Assembly: GCA_028282295.1 (NCBI GenBank)
Contig: JANQIE010000060.1
Location: forward strand, 1-64,000
Length of the DNA stretch: 64,000 bases
Source of the DNA: Desulfobacterales bacterium
GTDB lineage: Bacteria; Desulfobacterota; Desulfobacteria; Desulfobacterales; JANQIE01
Direction: 5' to 3'
The notes beneath the pieces are model-generated. The model worked only from the letters and a program-made list of their open reading frames with translations, had not been told where the DNA came from and searched no databases. How positions within the stretch are numbered: position 1 is the stretch's first letter; every line of letters starts with the position of its first letter. Positions 16,598 to 25,180 of this stretch are shown piece by piece. The position numbers and the translations under genes are program-made.

Positions 16598-18358
16598 CTA
16601 TCGATAGCGCTGGTTTGTTTCATAATAGGCTTGCTTGGCGGCATACATACGTTGATCCGCCTTTTTTATTAATTGGTCCGGCGGGATTTCGTCGGTTGCC
16701 GCAGCACCCAGGCTGACGCGGACCGGGAATTTCTCATTGGCGCCGACATCAAGATCCAGTTCGTTGAAAACTGTTTTACGCAGGCGCTTGATGAACTGTT
16801 CGGCGTTTTGGCGTGTGGTGTTGGTCAGCAGGACGATGAATTCATCCCCCCCGGCGCGGGCCACGATATCGGTGGTTCGGATGTTGTCCTTGAGATTGTC
16901 ACCGACCATTGAGATCATGCGGTCGCCGGCTTCGTGGCCATATTGGTCGTTCACCATTTTGAGCCGGTTGACATCGATCATGACCACGGCGTGATGAATA
17001 CCGTACCGCGTCAGCTTTTGCGCTTCCTGCGCCAATGCCAGTTCAAGATAGCCGCGGTTGTACAGGCCGGTCAAAGGATCGGTATTGGCACGTTCCTCCA
17101 GTTGACGCATCAGCAGGCGGTTGTGAATAAAGGCGCCCAAAGGGTCACTGAACAGTTGAATGAGGTCATCGTCATGCTTGCAGTCGGCGATGGCCAAAAT
17201 TAGCAGACCGACCCGCTGACCATGGCCGCCAACCAGGGTGACCTGCGTGGTTTCCTGCCAGGGGACCGCATCTTGGGACACTTTGGCGTTCAGGTCGGAT
17301 TGAACTTCGCGGGACAAATAGGCACACACAAGTTCGTTCATTTGCGCCTTGGTAACATGGCGTTGTACCGTGAACCAGACATTACCGGCGCGAATGTCGT
17401 TTATCAGCAGGGCGGCCGCGGTGACATTGAGTACCGGCAAAAAGGTGTCGAGAAAAAAATTAAACACTTCCAGCGGCTCGGACGCCTTTTGCATCTGGGC
17501 CTCTAAATCTACCAGGCCTGACAGGATTTTGTTTTTGCGCTGAATGGTGTCCTGCTGTTCCCTGATTTTTTTTATCAGCTCGATTTTACGCGTGATGTCA
17601 CGGAAAAACAGCAGGCCGCCGCCTTTGCCGGCGGGGTCGGTAATGATCCTTTCGTTGATAAACCGGCCGGCGCTTTGATGGTTTTTCTGGGCCATGTCAG
17701 CGGAAAGGCCGTTTAATAGGGGACACTGATCGCACGGTGTGTCGTAGCCGATCATTTCGTAGCAGGTTGATGCGTCCGGCCGGGGGTTCGGCAGGATCTC
17801 ATTGGCGACTTGATTGCGCCGCCTGATTTCCAGATTGGTGCCCACGGAAATCAGCCCGTCCGGCAGGTGATCCAATAGTTGTGTCAGGTGCCCCTGTTCA
17901 TCCAGGGCCTGACGCCGTTTGCGCTCCAACAGCACATTTTTTGCCCGAACCTCCTTATGGGCCAGATCAATTTTACGCAACAATGCCACCTCGCGGGTGA
18001 CATCCTGCAGGGATATCACCACACGGTCGCCCCAATTGGTGAAGGTCTCTCGAAAATAGTGCTCGATATTAGACGTGGTTTTGATGATCTGCGATTTTTC
18101 GCTGTTTTCAAAGGACTGTTTGGCTTGCACCGGGCAATCGGTGCAAGGTTGCGCCCTGCCGAACAACATTTGATGGCAGGTGTTGCCGGCTGCCGGTTGA
18201 TCGCCATTGAGCCTGACCAGCTCTTTAATCATGGTGTTGGAAGAAATAACCGTTAAGTCGGTGCCGATCACCACCACACCGCTTGCGACGGCCTCAAAGG
18301 CGGCCGCGGCCGGGTCGATTGTACTGTTTTCATTTTCCGTTGTAGGGGCCGTGTTCAA
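16598..18358 (-). CDS. diguanylate cyclase with two Cys-bearing PAS domains
   Basis: A 586-residue protein that should make c-di-GMP. Two PAS-like regions (about residues 15-120 and 155-260) each contain a cysteine signature, CHQML...PCTDCPV and CYEMI...PCDQCPLL. They are followed by a coiled coil, a GAF-like region (about 290-410) and a GGDEF domain with the intact RAGGDEFIVLL site (about 510). No membrane segment is seen, so it is probably a cytosolic sensor. The paired C-x(n)-PC-x2-CP motifs may bind metal or respond to redox (inference). The start is TTG with AGGA eight bases before. It is a single gene. Confidence 0.88.
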   Translation of the reverse strand: MNTAPTTENENSTIDPAAAAFEAVASGVVVIGTDLTVISSNTMIKELVRLNGDQPAAGNTCHQMLFGRAQPCTDCPVQAKQSFENSEKSQIIKTTSNIEHYFRETFTNWGDRVVISLQDVTREVALLRKIDLAHKEVRAKNVLLERKRRQALDEQGHLTQLLDHLPDGLISVGTNLEIRRRNQVANEILPNPRPDASTCYEMIGYDTPCDQCPLLNGLSADMAQKNHQSAGRFINERIITDPAGKGGGLLFFRDITRKIELIKKIREQQDTIQRKNKILSGLVDLEAQMQKASEPLEVFNFFLDTFLPVLNVTAAALLINDIRAGNVWFTVQRHVTKAQMNELVCAYLSREVQSDLNAKVSQDAVPWQETTQVTLVGGHGQRVGLLILAIADCKHDDDLIQLFSDPLGAFIHNRLLMRQLEERANTDPLTGLYNRGYLELALAQEAQKLTRYGIHHAVVMIDVNRLKMVNDQYGHEAGDRMISMVGDNLKDNIRTTDIVARAGGDEFIVLLTNTTRQNAEQFIKRLRKTVFNELDLDVGANEKFPVRVSLGAAATDEIPPDQLIKKADQRMYAAKQAYYETNQRYR

Positions 18359-18600
18359 AATCAGATCCTGTTGGTATCACGTTATTTGGGCGCAGTTCTT
18401 GTAACCTGTCTTCTGTTATCGCAAATTAGGGCTTGCAACTTAAATCGATTATGGTCGCTGGAAGGAATTTCAGGCAAGGAGCCGATTGCCATTTAATTCA
18501 AAACAATTTGAAATCACTTTGGTTTGTTGTCGCAAACAGAGGGGAAAGCCGGTTTGACATGCCCGGTGGTCTATAGTAAAGGCTGGGAAACTTTTATTTA

Positions 18601-18743
18601 GTGTCCATCTGGAAATAGCATCTTTTGGCCCAGGCCGGCGTTCTCACGAATTTGAAATCCTCGACGTAGCAAGGCTACGCCTGCGGTTTCAAATTCGTTG
18701 CGGCCTTGGCCTGAACCAAAATCTACTATTTCCGGATGGACAC
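18601..18743 (+). mobile_element. MITE copy B (143 bp) upstream of trkA
   Basis: Terminal repeats GTGTCCATCTGGAAATAG and CTATTTCCGGATGGACAC enclose an internal hairpin (GACGTAGCAAGGCTACGCC and AATTTGAAAT...TTTCAAATT). The flanks are a perfect 6-bp direct duplication, TATTTA/TATTTA. It ends 26 bases before the trkA start, and the track ORF start at 18698 lies inside it. Confidence 0.92.
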
Positions 18744-18769
18744 TATTTACAGTCGAAGGAGGCTGTCAG

Positions 18770-20134
18770 TTGAAGATTGTCATAGTAGGGGCCGGTGAAG
18801 TCGGTTTTCATATTGCCAGCCGGTTGACCGTCGAGAACAAAGAGGTTGTCGTTATCGACAAAAACGCCGAGGCCCTGCGGCGGGTGTCGGAGACCATCGA
18901 TGCCCAGGTGATCGAGGGATCGGGCAGTAGCCCCGTGGTTCTGGAGGAAGCGGGGGTGCACGAGGCCGAAATCCTGCTGGCCGTGACCAATAGTGATGAA
19001 ACCAACCTGGTGGCCTGCCTGGCGGCCAGCATTCTGTCGCCGGCCACTAAAAAACTGGCCCGGTTGCGTGACGCGGATTTTGACAATTATCATAGTGTGT
19101 TCAAAGATCAGGCGCCGCATATCGATACGGTGATCAACCCGGAAATCGAGGTCGTCAAGACGATCGAAAACCTGATGGCCGAGCCCGGCGCGGTGGACGT
19201 GGGCGAGTTTGCCGACGGCCGTCTGAAAATGATCGGTACCCGTATTGATCCGGGATCCCCCCTGGACGGTGTCCGGTTGGCGGATTTGCCGGCGCATACA
19301 GGTGGTATTCGGCCGTTGATAGCGGCAGTGTTGCGCGAGGACGAGTTAATCATCCCGAGCGGGGCGGATCAATTGCTGGCGAACGATATTGTCTATTTTA
19401 TCAGTGAAAACGAAAAATGCACTCAGACCCTGGCTGTCTTCGGCAAACAGGAGGCGCCGCTCAAGCGGATCCTGATTGTCGGGGGTGGACGCCTTGGCTA
19501 TCGTCTGGCCCAGCGGCTGGAAGAATTGAATATTAACGCCAAGATTGTAGAGCGCCGGCCGGAGCGCTGCTCCTGGTTAGCCGACCAACTCAGACGGGTC
19601 ATCGTACTATGCGGAGACGGGTCCGACCAGGAACTGTTGCGGGAAGAAAACATTGAAGCCACCGATGCCATGATTACCCTGACCAATGATGAGGAGACCA
19701 ACATCCTGGCCTCGTTGCTGGCCAAGCGGATGGGGGTGCGTAAAACCATCACCAAGATCAGCAAGTTCAGTTATTTTTCACTGATGCCGACCATCGGCAT
19801 CGATCAGGTGGTCAGCGGACGCCTTTCCGCCATCAACACCATTTTGCAGCACATTCGGCGCGGCAAGGTGTTGTCGGCCATGTCGATCAAGGGCGAGCAG
19901 GGCGAGGTGATGGAAGCCGTGGCGCTGGAAACGTCGGCCATTGTCGGCAAACCCCTGCAGAAACTGAAGTTTCCCAAAGGTGCCCTGGTGGCGGCCATTA
20001 TCCGTAAAGACGCCGTGATTATCCCCACCGGCGCCAGTGTCATCGAACCGGAAGACCGCTGTATCATCTTTGCCCAACAACAAGCCATTCCTAAAATCGA
20101 AAAAATATTAGCCGTAAAATTAGAGTATTTTTAG
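18770..20134 (+). CDS. trkA: Trk potassium uptake regulator TrkA
   Basis: A 454-residue peripheral NAD(H)-binding subunit that gates the TrkH potassium channel. Two RCK repeats are visible: KIVIVGAGEVGFHIASRL at residue 2 and RILIVGGGRLGYRLAQRL near 235, each followed by a TrkA-C domain. I chose the TTG at 18770 because GAAGGAGG lies eight bases before it and the fold begins there. The longer ORF would extend into a MITE. Its stop codon abuts the trkH ATG, so the two are coupled. Confidence 0.93.
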   Translation: MKIVIVGAGEVGFHIASRLTVENKEVVVIDKNAEALRRVSETIDAQVIEGSGSSPVVLEEAGVHEAEILLAVTNSDETNLVACLAASILSPATKKLARLRDADFDNYHSVFKDQAPHIDTVINPEIEVVKTIENLMAEPGAVDVGEFADGRLKMIGTRIDPGSPLDGVRLADLPAHTGGIRPLIAAVLREDELIIPSGADQLLANDIVYFISENEKCTQTLAVFGKQEAPLKRILIVGGGRLGYRLAQRLEELNINAKIVERRPERCSWLADQLRRVIVLCGDGSDQELLREENIEATDAMITLTNDEETNILASLLAKRMGVRKTITKISKFSYFSLMPTIGIDQVVSGRLSAINTILQHIRRGKVLSAMSIKGEQGEVMEAVALETSAIVGKPLQKLKFPKGALVAAIIRKDAVIIPTGASVIEPEDRCIIFAQQQAIPKIEKILAVKLEYF

Positions 20135-21583
20135 ATGCGCTGGCGCTACATATTAAATATCATCGGCATTCTGATTTTATTTTTGGGGCTTTCAATGCTC
20201 CTGCCGCTGGGCGTCGAGCTGTTTTACGGCGAGTATAGCGGCGTGCCGCTGCTTTACGCCATGGGGCTTACCATTGTGTGCGGCGCAATTCTGCATATCT
20301 GTTTTCGCAAGGTTACAATCGAGTATATCAGCCCCCGTGAGGGTATGGCCATTGTGGCTTTGGGGTGGACCTCCGTGGGACTGTTCGGCGCCTTGCCGTT
20401 TTACTTCGGCGGCCAGTTCGGTTCGTTTACAAACGCCTTCTTCGAATCGGTATCCGGTTTCACCACCACCGGGTCATCAATCCTGACTGATATTGAAGCG
20501 GTTTCAAAAGGGGTCTTGTTCTGGCGCAGTCTGATTCAATGGTTTGGTGGAATGGGCATCATTGTGCTGTCGGTGGCGATATTACCTTTTCTGGGGGTCG
20601 GCGGCATGCAGCTATACAAGGCCGAGGTGCCCAGCCCGGTGCCGGACAAACTCAAACCGCGGATCAAAGACACCGCCATGATCATGTGGAAGGTGTATGT
20701 CCTGATTTCACTGGCCGAGGTGGTGTTCCTGATGCTCGGCGGCATGACGCTTTACGATGCCCTCTGCCACACATTCACGACCATGCCCACCGGCGGTTTC
20801 TCCACCAAGAACACCTCCGTGGCCCATTATGACAGCGTTTACATCGACATGGTGATCGTGTTTTTCATGGTTCTGGCCGGGATCAATTTCTCGTTGCATT
20901 ATCAAATGCTGCGCGGCAGGACATTGGCGTTCTGGCGCGATTCGGAGTGCCGTTTTTTCCTGGCCGCCGTGCTGGTGCTGACAGTGCTCGTCAGTTTCGA
21001 TATTTATGGTGATGTTTACACACGCATCGGCGAGGCGTTTCAATACGGCTTTTTTCAAGTGGTCTCCATCGTCACCACCACCGGCTTTGCCACGGCAGAC
21101 TACGAACAATGGCCGGCCATGAGCCAATTGATTTTACTATTGTGCATGTTTTTGGGGGCCTCGGCCGGTTCCACCGGCGGCGGCATGAAGTGCCTGCGGA
21201 TCATGCTGGTTTTCAAGTATTGCTACAAGGAACTGTTTTCACTGATCCATCCCCACGCCGTGACCCAAATCAAGATCGGCGGCAAATCGGTTCCCGAAGA
21301 CGTCATGCGCAGCGTGCTCGGATTTTTAGCCCTGTATATGGGCCTGTTTGCCGTCTGTTCCGTCATCCTGGCCGGCCTGGGCGTCGATTTTGTCACCTCA
21401 TTTGCGGCGATCGTGGCCACCATCGGCAATATCGGGCCCGGCTTCGGTTTGGTGGGGCCCACGGAAAATTTTGCCATGATACCGGATATGGGCAAATGGC
21501 TTCTGGTTTGGTGCATGCTGTTGGGACGCCTGGAAATTTATACGGTGATCATACTGTTGGTGCCTGAGTTTTGGCGCAAGTAG
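20135..21583 (+). CDS. trkH: Trk potassium channel TrkH
   Basis: A 482-residue inner-membrane potassium channel subunit with about 10-12 hydrophobic segments. Selectivity-filter loops typical of TrkH/KtrB are visible: SVSGFTTTGSSIL (about residue 110), TTMPTGGFSTKN, VVSIVTTTGFATADY, and the last pore near ATIGNIGPGFGLVGP. GGMGIIVLSVAILP is a family hallmark. The start codon follows the trkA stop without a gap. Confidence 0.95.
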   Translation: MRWRYILNIIGILILFLGLSMLLPLGVELFYGEYSGVPLLYAMGLTIVCGAILHICFRKVTIEYISPREGMAIVALGWTSVGLFGALPFYFGGQFGSFTNAFFESVSGFTTTGSSILTDIEAVSKGVLFWRSLIQWFGGMGIIVLSVAILPFLGVGGMQLYKAEVPSPVPDKLKPRIKDTAMIMWKVYVLISLAEVVFLMLGGMTLYDALCHTFTTMPTGGFSTKNTSVAHYDSVYIDMVIVFFMVLAGINFSLHYQMLRGRTLAFWRDSECRFFLAAVLVLTVLVSFDIYGDVYTRIGEAFQYGFFQVVSIVTTTGFATADYEQWPAMSQLILLLCMFLGASAGSTGGGMKCLRIMLVFKYCYKELFSLIHPHAVTQIKIGGKSVPEDVMRSVLGFLALYMGLFAVCSVILAGLGVDFVTSFAAIVATIGNIGPGFGLVGPTENFAMIPDMGKWLLVWCMLLGRLEIYTVIILLVPEFWRK

Positions 21584-21633
21584 GTGGATTGGAAACTCAG
21601 GGCTCAGGGTAACGACATTTGGAAATCGTCCAG

Positions 21634-21703
21634 TTGGTGGGCACGGCCCAACCTGCCTGCTATTGCCGTTGGGTAGAATTGTAGTGGGCCATGCCCACCA
21701 GAC
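21634..21703. repeat. GTGGGC palindromic repeat, copy 2
   Basis: Two palindromic halves, GGTGGGCACGGCCCAAC and GTGGGCCATGCCCACCAG, are separated by about 30 bases. The same pair occurs at 49.09 kb, and a half copy near 80. The surrounding 313-base gap between trkH and the tRNAs otherwise holds only the tRNA promoter. Confidence 0.7.
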
Positions 21704-21848
21704 TGAGCTGTTTTGACCAGACCTGCTCTCCAATATGGTTTCGCCCGGTATTTTTTCGCATCAAAAACCGCGAGAAAAATACAGACAGCGTGTCAAGCGT
21801 CTTAAGCTTTACGCATGGCAAAAAATATTTTTTTATGTGTTTTTGGTG

Positions 21849-21877
21849 TTGACAACAACCGAATTAGCCGCTAAATA
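21849..21877 (+). promoter_or_regulatory. promoter for the tRNA-Lys/tRNA-Glu pair
   Basis: TTGACA (21849-21854), a 17-base spacer and TAAATA (21872-21877) make a near-consensus sigma-70 promoter 20 bases before the first tRNA. Confidence 0.78.
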
Positions 21878-21896
21878 GTTGGCTTCTTTGACTCGA

Positions 21897-21969
21897 GGGC
21901 CGTTAACTCAGTCGGTAGAGTATCTGCCTTTTAAGCAGAGAGTCGCTGGTTCGAGCCCAGCACGGCCCA
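21897..21969 (+). tRNA. tRNA-Lys (anticodon UUU)
   Basis: A cloverleaf with acceptor GGGCCGT/ACGGCCC and anticodon stem TCTGC/GCAGA, loop CTTTTAA, giving anticodon TTT. The T arm is GGTTCGAGCC. CCA is not encoded (the sequence continues CTC after the discriminator A), unlike the CUU isoacceptor at 8.5 kb. Confidence 0.95.
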
Positions 21970-21990
21970 CTCAAATAGAGTGCTTAGCAC

Positions 21991-22068
21991 GTCCCCATCG
22001 TCTAGCCTGGTCCAGGACACCGGCCTTTCACGCCGGCAACAGGGGTTCAAATCCCCTTGGGGACGCCA
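21991..22068 (+). tRNA. tRNA-Glu (anticodon UUC)
   Basis: Acceptor GTCCCCA/TGGGGAC, anticodon stem CCGGC/GCCGG with loop CTTTCAC, giving anticodon TTC. The T arm is GGGTTCAAATCCC, discriminator G, and 3' CCA encoded. It follows tRNA-Lys by 21 bases in one transcript. Confidence 0.95.
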
Positions 22069-22075
22069 ACAATAT

Positions 22076-22116
22076 TAAAGGCTTACAAATGACTTTATTT
22101 GTAAGCCTTTTTTTTG
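22076..22116 (+). terminator. terminator of the tRNA operon
   Basis: AAGGCTTACAAAT and its complement ATTTGTAAGCCTT form a 13-bp stem with a 6-base loop, followed by a T-run. Confidence 0.9.
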
Positions 22117-22305
22117 TGCCCCGGCTCCGTACCTTTACATTCACGGCCGATCTTGCTATAGACCGCAGGAACTATTGACAAATTGAAGGTTCCTGTGACT
22201 TAATTGTTAAAATTCAGGCTACGCCGTACAACCTGTCTTCAAGGTCGTATCAAGCATCTTTGTTGCCTACTGGCCGTCACCATTTTTCTTCAAACCAATC
22301 CCGTA

Positions 22306-23115
22306 ATGAACTCAAATGCTACCATGAACCAGGCTGGACAGCGGGGTTTCTGGATCGATCTGATAAAATTTTTGTGTTTGTCCGGTCTGCTTATCTGGCT
22401 GCTGGTCCGCGGCACCGAGCAATTGGGCTACTATTGGCAGTGGTACCGCGTGCCTCGCCTGGTCGGTGAGTTTCTTGACGGCCGTTTCATTGCCGGTCCG
22501 CTATTGCAAGGCTTGGCGGTCACGCTAAAAATCACCGGATTGAGCCTGGTGTTGGCTACTCTTTTCGGTCTCACAGCCGCGATCCTGCGATTGTCCAATT
22601 CGTTTCTGGGACGCGCCCTGGCCCGCATCTATCTGGAAACCATTCGCAACACGCCGCTTTTGGTCCAGCTTTTTTTTATCTATTTTGTGGTCGCACCGGT
22701 ATTTGAACTGGGGCGGTTCACTTCTGCCGTGCTGGCCCTGAGTTTGTTCGAAGGCGCCTATGCATCGGAGATTTTTCGGTCCGGGATCGTGTCCATCGAG
22801 CGAGGGCAGTGGGAAGCGGCGTCCAGTCTGGGAATGAACGGCGTTGAAACCTACCGTTATGTCATTCTGCCACAGGCAATCCGGCGGATCGTGCCGCCGC
22901 TGACCAGTCAGTCGATCGCTTTGATCAAGGATTCGGCCCTGGTGAGTACCATTGCGGTGTATGACTTGTCGATGCGGGCCCAGGCGATTATCGCCGAAAC
23001 CTATCTGGTGTTTGAAGTCTGGTTTGTGGTGGCGGCAATCTATTTGTTGTTTACCCTGTCGCTGTCCGGCGCCGTGCATTTTTTACAACGATACATGCGT
23101 ATTGCGAATAGTTAA
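22306..23115 (+). CDS. polar amino-acid ABC transporter permease
   Basis: An inner-membrane permease of the HisMQ/GlnP family (about 269 residues) with five or six membrane segments. The family features are GLAVTLKITGLSLVLATLFG (start of the permease domain), IRNTPLLVQLFF, and the ATPase-contact EAA loop EAASSLGMNGVETYRYVILPQA. The track start at 22204 is a TTG without a ribosome site. I prefer the ATG at 22306 (MNSNATMNQ), but no start has a good Shine-Dalgarno. The next two genes are a binding protein and a second permease. No ATPase gene lies in this cluster. Confidence 0.85.
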   Translation: MNSNATMNQAGQRGFWIDLIKFLCLSGLLIWLLVRGTEQLGYYWQWYRVPRLVGEFLDGRFIAGPLLQGLAVTLKITGLSLVLATLFGLTAAILRLSNSFLGRALARIYLETIRNTPLLVQLFFIYFVVAPVFELGRFTSAVLALSLFEGAYASEIFRSGIVSIERGQWEAASSLGMNGVETYRYVILPQAIRRIVPPLTSQSIALIKDSALVSTIAVYDLSMRAQAIIAETYLVFEVWFVVAAIYLLFTLSLSGAVHFLQRYMRIANS

Positions 23116-23145
23116 CGGAGAGTAAAAGTAAAAGGAGGCAAGCTG

Positions 23146-23976
23146 ATGAAACTGATAAAAACGTGTTGGGTGTTGCTCTGTGTGTTGTGCCTGCTGTTGA
23201 CGGCCGCGCCGGTGTCGGCCGGTAAAATGCAACGGCAGCTTGTGCAGGAAAGCACGGTGGAACAGGTCCTGAAACGGGGGGTGTTGCGCGTGGGGATGGA
23301 TACGTTTGTCCCCTGGGCCATGAAGGACAAAACCGGTAACCTGATCGGCTTTGAAATCGATGTGGCCACACGGCTGGCCAAAGATATGGGAGTGAAAGTG
23401 CAATTCGTCCCCACCAAATGGTCCGGCATCATCCCGGCCCTGTTGTCCGGCAAGTTCGATGTGATCATTGGTGGAATGGGCATTATTCCGTCGCGGAACT
23501 TGAAAGTTAATTTTACCCAGCCTTATGACTATTCGGGCATGTCGCTGGTGGCCGGGAAAAAACTGGCGGCCGGTTTCAAGACCCTGGCGGACTTCAACCG
23601 GCCGGATGTGGTGCTGGCGGTAAAACTCGGCGCCACTTCCGAAATGGCGGCGCGCAAGTTCATGCCCAAAGCCACGTTACGTCAATTTGACGGTGAGGCG
23701 CAGATTTTTCAGGAAGTAATCAACGCGAGAGCCCACGCCGCCGTGGCCTCGGCGCCCACACCGGCATTCCGGGCCATTGAGAATCCGCAAACACTATTTT
23801 TGCCCATCAAAGATACCTTCACCAAGGAACCGATCGGCTTTGCCGTGCGCAAGGGGGACCCGGATACGCTCAACTACTTCAATAACTGGATTCAGTATGT
23901 CGCCGCCGAAGGGTGGCTGGCCGAACGCAAACAGTATTGGTTCCAGACCCAGGACTGGAAGGGGATGTTGGAGTAG
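23146..23976 (+). CDS. amino-acid ABC transporter substrate-binding protein
   Basis: A 276-residue periplasmic binding protein of family 3 (SBP_bac_3). It has a signal peptide (TCWVLLCVLCLLLTAAPVSAG) and the classic opening LKRGVLRVGMDTFVPWAMKDKTGNLIGFEIDVATRLA, with an aromatic/charged pocket motif around GGMGIIPSRNLKVNFTQPYDYSGM. It should deliver a polar or charged amino acid to the flanking permeases. A good GGAGG ribosome site lies before the ATG. Confidence 0.9.
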   Translation: MKLIKTCWVLLCVLCLLLTAAPVSAGKMQRQLVQESTVEQVLKRGVLRVGMDTFVPWAMKDKTGNLIGFEIDVATRLAKDMGVKVQFVPTKWSGIIPALLSGKFDVIIGGMGIIPSRNLKVNFTQPYDYSGMSLVAGKKLAAGFKTLADFNRPDVVLAVKLGATSEMAARKFMPKATLRQFDGEAQIFQEVINARAHAAVASAPTPAFRAIENPQTLFLPIKDTFTKEPIGFAVRKGDPDTLNYFNNWIQYVAAEGWLAERKQYWFQTQDWKGMLE

Positions 23977-24024
23977 GGGAGACTTTAAATTTGAAACTCG
24001 AAATTTGAAATTTGAAACCGGGCC

Positions 24025-24990
24025 ATGGCTGCTGCCGCCCGCCCGCTCCTTCTGGTCCTGGATTGCGGTGGTGGCCAATGGCCCCGACAGCCGATAGATT
24101 TGATTTCCGAACGGACACGAATAACCCCACTTGATGTTATTCTGGGCGTCTTGCTGCTGGCAGGCGCCCTTTTCGTGTTTCAACGCATGGCCATGCAACT
24201 GCAATACGAGTGGCGTTGGGCAACCATCTGGCAGTATCTGTTTCGTTATGATGACGCGTCGGACCGCTGGGTGGCCAATTATTTGATGAAAGGATTTTAC
24301 ACGACCATTCGCCTGAGTCTCTGGGGGACGCTGCTGGCAACCCTGATCGGCACCGGGTTGGGGTTGGCCCGGGTCAGCACACGGCTCTTTCGCCGGATGG
24401 TGGGTACAACCTACGTGGAACTGATCCGCAATCTGCCGCCCTTGGTGTTGATTTTCATCGTCTATTTTTTTATCAGCGATCAGATCATGCCGTTGTTGCG
24501 AATTCAGGACTGGGTTGAAGCCGCGTCGCCGCCGACACGGGCGGTACTTGAGTTTCTCTTCGGACCATCCGAACTGGTGTCGACCTTCATGGCCGCCATG
24601 GTCACCCTGGCCCTGTTCGAAGGCGCCTACATCACCGAAATTGTGCGGGCCGGCATTCAGTCGATTGAAAAGGGCCAGTGGGAAGCATCCGCCGCCATGG
24701 GGTTTTCCTACCGGGGCCAAATGCTTCACGTAATATTGCCTCAGGCGGTGCGGCGCATCCTGCCGCCGTTGGCCGGGCAGTTTATCTCCACCATCAAAGA
24801 TTCCGCCATTGTCTCGGTGATCTCCATCCAGGACCTGACCTTCCAGGGCATGGAGTTGATGGCGGCCACCTACATGACTTTTGAAATCTGGATCACCATC
24901 ACCCTGCTTTACCTGCTGTTGACGCTATCCTGTTCCCTGGCGATCCGTTGGCTGGAAAAGTTTATTAACCGGCATCGGTTCTATGCATAA
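24025..24990 (+). CDS. polar amino-acid ABC transporter permease
   Basis: A 321-residue permease, partner of the one at 22.3 kb. The conserved core starts at NYLMKGFYTTIRLSLWGTLLA (about residue 90). It has VELIRNLPPLVLIFIVYFF and the EAA loop EASAAMGFSYRGQMLHVILPQA. The first about 25 residues look atypical and there is no ribosome site at the ATG, so translation may start further in. The 48 bases before it contain degenerate tandem AATTTGAAA units. Confidence 0.85.
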   Translation: MAAAARPLLLVLDCGGGQWPRQPIDLISERTRITPLDVILGVLLLAGALFVFQRMAMQLQYEWRWATIWQYLFRYDDASDRWVANYLMKGFYTTIRLSLWGTLLATLIGTGLGLARVSTRLFRRMVGTTYVELIRNLPPLVLIFIVYFFISDQIMPLLRIQDWVEAASPPTRAVLEFLFGPSELVSTFMAAMVTLALFEGAYITEIVRAGIQSIEKGQWEASAAMGFSYRGQMLHVILPQAVRRILPPLAGQFISTIKDSAIVSVISIQDLTFQGMELMAATYMTFEIWITITLLYLLLTLSCSLAIRWLEKFINRHRFYA

Positions 24991-25180
24991 GGGCCCGCGC
25001 AAAAACGTCGAAACCAATGCACCGTTTTTTTAAAGTCCGCCAATTTTCGGCCGATATAGCATAAATGGGAAGCTAACGTGGCCGGGACAAACTGATCTTT
25101 AGTTTCATGTGTTTCTAAAGGCTATGATCCTGCCGATGTTACGTTAAGGGCTCAGAACCAATGGTAAGGAGTATAGAAAC

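Noticed and set aside
18698-18769. N-terminal 24 codons of the trkA track ORF
   Set aside because: Most lie within MITE B; the fold and ribosome site place the start at the TTG 18770.
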